Positions 62,201-64,000 of a stretch of 64,000 nt of DNA are shown in pieces; positions within the stretch are counted from its first letter, which is position 1, and every line of letters starts with the position of its first letter. The stretch is from Shewanella maritima. Its GTDB lineage: Bacteria > Pseudomonadota > Gammaproteobacteria > Enterobacterales > Shewanellaceae. A program made the position numbers and the translations under genes. Under the pieces are notes generated by a model. The model was not told the DNA's origin and did no database searches. It saw only the letters and a program-made list of their open reading frames with translations. The stretch is taken from assembly GCF_004295345.1 (NCBI RefSeq), contig NZ_CP036200.1, positions 1,178,001 through 1,242,000 on the forward strand. Reading direction: 5' to 3'.

Positions 62201-62305
62201 GACATTGAACCAGAAATACTAGAGTTACTTGACGAGTTAACTAAGGTAGAATCTGCAGCACAGCAAGTCATAGATCAATTATCGGTGGAAATCCCCAATG
62301 ACTAA
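59282..62305 (+). CDS. barA: Hybrid sensor histidine kinase BarA
   Basis: A 1007-residue tripartite kinase that feeds UvrY and, through Csr RNAs, CsrA. The ATG at 59282 is chosen over an in-frame TTG three codons earlier. TM1 is about 14-34 and TM2 about 260-282, followed by HAMP and a coiled coil. HisKA has SHELRTPLNGVIGF (His about 386) and HATPase has NLVGNAIKFTDEG, DTGIGI and GTGLGL. REC has IFMDIQMPGMDG (Asp about 810). HPt has HKLHGAS (His about 941). A low-complexity periplasmic insertion (about 145-240) makes it longer than E. coli BarA (918). Confidence 0.93.
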   Translation: METANSVTKFSLRSWVLVLALAPTIVVGILLGSYFTINRFYELEDTLIAKGLSIAEPLAIASEFGIVSNDRESTKRLLSASQVRNASLIHSIALFDTNNQLFVTSHYHKDFETMRYRNPVAQLTESEHETIGDTMIIRVPVVANTELKPKKAAQSQTEQIDVPAVSEPERARPNNRPINVDAEDLLDGAEQYQGYDQTLPSDTTAQLIALANDSQTSRTQTAEPARPTANNEVYNERDERLLGYMAILMNKENALLAQHRSAIAAFVIILIGVQFNLFFTFRLVKFVNHPITEMVRVVAKIREGKLSARLEGNLIGELDLLKRGINAMASSLSEYHDEMQQNIDQATSDLRETLEQIEIQNVELDLAKKRALEASQIKSEFLANMSHELRTPLNGVIGFARQLIKTPLHSSQLDYIKTIERSATNLLGIINDILDFSKLEAGKMVLEKMPFALRETIAETLGIIAVSAQEKGLELVVDIDSNVPESVTGDAMRISQIITNLVGNAIKFTDEGSVNIKIHLVTLSDETATLRCEIIDTGIGIDESQQDYLFQAFGQADSSISRRFGGTGLGLVITKRLINQMGGQIGFTSSPNQGSNFWFILPLGISQFQIGEVLPMDALHHKNVLVFEPRSLSRDTLNRRFESWQMSLTSVGQLDHFESTLDNDKVFFDYIIVSCKGFKTDEDFTKQLQKAKQHTKCLVLMHEIQDQRLIEEVLTPNTDVLLKTPVSDYTLARHMIYPPEPKPLQQITKTPVKVQEKANVNVLAVDDNLANLKLIDTLLNELVTNVTTVKSGEDAVQASRNQVFDIIFMDIQMPGMDGLKATTIIRDNSLNRHTPIIAVTAHAVAEERENILQSGMDGFLPKPIDEESLKTVINKWVAAPQFTHFDVHTLNWELCLSQANQKPDLAFDMLKMLMESIPETMNNIEQSFAEHQSERLLQAVHKLHGASCYSGVPRTQKLCQEIESALKQKTPINDIEPEILELLDELTKVESAAQQVIDQLSVEIPND

Positions 62306-62912
62306 CAAGACAGGTTTTTTTAAACGTCTTAAAGCCCTTAGCCTGCCGCAAAAACAAATTTTTGCTATCGCTTTATGCCAACGTATGCTTCCTAACTACC
62401 AACTGTTTAGCGAAGTGTGTGAATTTGGTAAACCACAAGTACTTAGCACAGCGCTTGAATTACTGTGGCAAAGTCAGTACGACAAAAAACTCAAGTTTAA
62501 CCTTGATGTACACTTACAACGCCTTGAAGAAATCATGCCAGAGCCGGCAGATTTTGACGTTTATGGCGTCTATCCTGCTCTAGATGCCGCGGTTGCGGTT
62601 TCGACCTTACTCAGCGCCATCAATGCCCAAGCTGAAGAAGATATTGTTAACATCAGCAAGCTTTCTTCAAGCACGGTTGCGCACTACATTGAAGCCATGA
62701 GCGAGCAAGAGCTTGAAGGACAAAACCTAACTCACAAGCAACTCGACGACTATGTATTTGCCCACCCTATGATGGAGCAAGAAAAGCAATTGCAAGGTAT
62801 GCTGCTTGATATCATTGAGCTAGAGCCTCTCAATGCCGAGTTCATTAAAGGTTTGCGCAGAGACATCATTGAGGCCGACGCCTCAAACCTCGGTATTAGC
62901 AGTAAAGCTTAA
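62298..62912 (+). CDS. YjaG-like (DUF416) protein
   Basis: A 204-residue predicted cytoplasmic all-helical protein. It starts MTNKTGFFKRLKALSLPQKQ, with FAIALCQRMLPNYQLFSEVCEFG and LLWQSQYDKKLKFNLDVHLQRLEEI. I recognise this as the DUF416/YjaG family, of unknown function. It overlaps the end of barA by 8 bp, so the two are translationally coupled. A terminator follows 35 bp later. Confidence 0.8.
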   Translation: MTNKTGFFKRLKALSLPQKQIFAIALCQRMLPNYQLFSEVCEFGKPQVLSTALELLWQSQYDKKLKFNLDVHLQRLEEIMPEPADFDVYGVYPALDAAVAVSTLLSAINAQAEEDIVNISKLSSSTVAHYIEAMSEQELEGQNLTHKQLDDYVFAHPMMEQEKQLQGMLLDIIELEPLNAEFIKGLRRDIIEADASNLGISSKA

Positions 62913-62947
62913 TTACTGTATTAATAGCCGTTTTAATAACTCATTTC

Positions 62948-62977
62948 AAAGCTCGCGGTCGCGAGCTTTATTTTTAT
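62948..62977 (+). terminator. Terminator after barA and the YjaG-like gene
   Basis: AAAGCTCGCG / CGCGAGCTTT with a tiny loop, then a TATTTTT run. Confidence 0.88.
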
Positions 62978-63057
62978 CTAAATAAAATTCAACAGCTTAA
63001 CAGTATTACCAAGTTATATAAGCATACAAGGACACATTTTTTCAGCAACCGCCTTTA

Positions 63058-63073
63058 CTGTATAAAAAATCAG
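63058..63073 (+). promoter_or_regulatory. Possible upstream LexA box of recN
   Basis: CTGTATAAAAAATCAG fits CTG-N10-CAG. It is weaker than the next site and lies six bases upstream of it. E. coli recN also has tandem LexA boxes. Confidence 0.5.
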
Positions 63074-63079
63074 TATATA

Positions 63080-63095
63080 CTGTTTATCAATACAG
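63080..63095 (+). promoter_or_regulatory. LexA (SOS) box of recN
   Basis: CTGTTTATCAATACAG has full CTGT/ACAG ends and lies about 27 bp upstream of the recN ATG, overlapping where a promoter should be. Confidence 0.82.
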
Positions 63096-63121
63096 TGGTT
63101 GAGTAAAAATAGGACAACAAG

Positions 63122-64000
63122 ATGCTTTGCCAGCTAAACATTAACAACTTTGCTATTGTGCGCTTTTTAGAATTGGATTTTAAAGCGGGCATGACCAGTA
63201 TTACTGGCGAAACCGGTGCAGGTAAGTCGATTGCGATTGACGCCCTTGGCTTGTGCCTAGGTAACCGAGTCGACACTAACTCAGTGCGCGCAGGAGCAAG
63301 CAAAACTGAAGTAAGCGCCCGCTTTACTTTAGATGATGTGCCTTTGGCAAAGCGTTGGCTAGAAGATAACGATCTCGACTTAGATGACGACTGTATTTTA
63401 CGCCGTACTATCAGCGCTGAAGGTCGCTCTCGCGCCTACATTAACGGCAATCCTGTACCTGTTACTCAGCTAAAGTCTCTAGGGCAATTATTAGTTGGCA
63501 TTCATGGCCAACACGCCCACCATGCGATGCTAAAAAGCGAGCACCAACTTACCCTGCTCGATGCCTATGCTAACCATAAAATGTTGCTTGATGCTGTAAG
63601 CAGCAGCTACCAAAGAAGTCGCCAAATTGAGCAGGAATTAAAGCAGCTTGAACAAGCTCAGCACGAGCGCCTTGCGCGTAAGCAGCTACTGCAGTATCAA
63701 GTCGAAGAGCTTGATGAATTTAACCTGGGCACGACTGAATTTATTGAGATAGAACAAGAACATAAAAAGCTTGCTAACGGCAGTGAATTGATTGAGAGCT
63801 GTCAGCACACCTTATCGCTATTAAGCGACAATGAAGAAGCAAACATCGGCTCACTGTTATACCAAAGCATCAGCCTTGCCGACAGGCTCGGCGAGTTTGA
63901 CCCAGAGTTAGCTCAAGTAAGTGAAATGCTCAATCAAGCACTTATTCAAGTTCAAGAAAGCGCCAGTGAAATTGAGTCTTACGTTAGCAATATTGAACTC
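63122..64000 (+). CDS. recN: DNA repair protein RecN (N-terminal part; window edge)
   Basis: The first 293 codons of an SMC-like ATPase for double-strand-break repair. It opens MLCQLNINNFAIVRFLELDF with Walker A GETGAGKS (about residues 30-37), then SAEGRSRAYINGNPVPVTQL and IHGQHAHHAM, all typical of RecN. A coiled coil begins about residue 165. ATG at 63122 follows AGGAC. The gene runs off the window end; the C-terminal ATPase half is not seen. Two LexA-type boxes lie upstream. Confidence 0.96.
   Translation, partial: MLCQLNINNFAIVRFLELDFKAGMTSITGETGAGKSIAIDALGLCLGNRVDTNSVRAGASKTEVSARFTLDDVPLAKRWLEDNDLDLDDDCILRRTISAEGRSRAYINGNPVPVTQLKSLGQLLVGIHGQHAHHAMLKSEHQLTLLDAYANHKMLLDAVSSSYQRSRQIEQELKQLEQAQHERLARKQLLQYQVEELDEFNLGTTEFIEIEQEHKKLANGSELIESCQHTLSLLSDNEEANIGSLLYQSISLADRLGEFDPELAQVSEMLNQALIQVQESASEIESYVSNIEL

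Overview
The window reads as chromosomal DNA of a marine gammaproteobacterium, most likely Shewanella. This is inferred from protein resemblance and gene order; no database was searched. The right half follows the conserved gammaproteobacterial order seen in E. coli and Shewanella: tRNA-Ser/Arg array, csrA, alaS, recX, recA, mutS, rpoS, nlpD, pcm, surE, truD, ispF, ispD, ftsB, eno, pyrG, mazG, relA, rlmD, barA, recN. No phage, integron, CRISPR array, rRNA or complete insertion sequence was seen. The only mobile DNA found is two families of short non-coding inverted-repeat elements.

Layout. 1-7.2 kb: the 3' end of a valS-like gene, then a cupredoxin / GGDEF-EAL / beta-barrel cluster and a POT-family peptide transporter. 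7.2-12.1 kb (minus strand): two tandem periplasmic solute-binding-like paralogues, a YfbK-like protein that appears to lack its VWA domain, an ECF sigma factor and a membrane anti-sigma candidate. 12.4-24.6 kb: purEK, a GAP-family membrane protein, a transglycosylase-like lipoprotein, gshA with a small lipoprotein, a two-domain M16 protease, a YqaA-like protein, a dicarboxylate/amino-acid symporter and a DUF4397-like lipoprotein. 24.9-33.6 kb: a beta-barrel protein next to a nitrate-type ABC transporter (nrtABD-like), a long non-coding region with a folded element, and oadGAB, the Na+-pumping oxaloacetate decarboxylase. oadA carries a one-base frameshift in a G run. 34.4-45.1 kb: six tRNA genes, csrA, alaS, recX, recA (with LexA box), mutS and rpoS. 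45.2-59.2 kb: the nlpD-to-relA housekeeping series and rlmD. 59.3-64 kb: barA, a YjaG-like gene and the start of recN behind two LexA-type boxes.

How the genes connect. barA and csrA belong to one post-transcriptional regulatory pathway (BarA/UvrY - Csr RNAs - CsrA). rpoS and relA are the general-stress and stringent-response regulators. recA, recX and recN are SOS/recombination genes and mutS is mismatch repair. ispD/ispF make isoprenoid precursors; eno and pyrG are central metabolism.

Points most worth a second look: a 160-bp MITE-like family with three full copies, each flanked by a 3-bp TTA/TAA duplication, plus a 42-bp derivative that looks like a deletion between internal TGATCA sites; a second MITE-like family with two copies; a VWA-less YfbK relative beside an ECF sigma/anti-sigma pair; the oadA frameshift; a recX frame with no ATG/GTG/TTG near its expected start; a cloverleaf-like 104-bp element upstream of nrtA; and the apparent absence of lysC between alaS and csrA.
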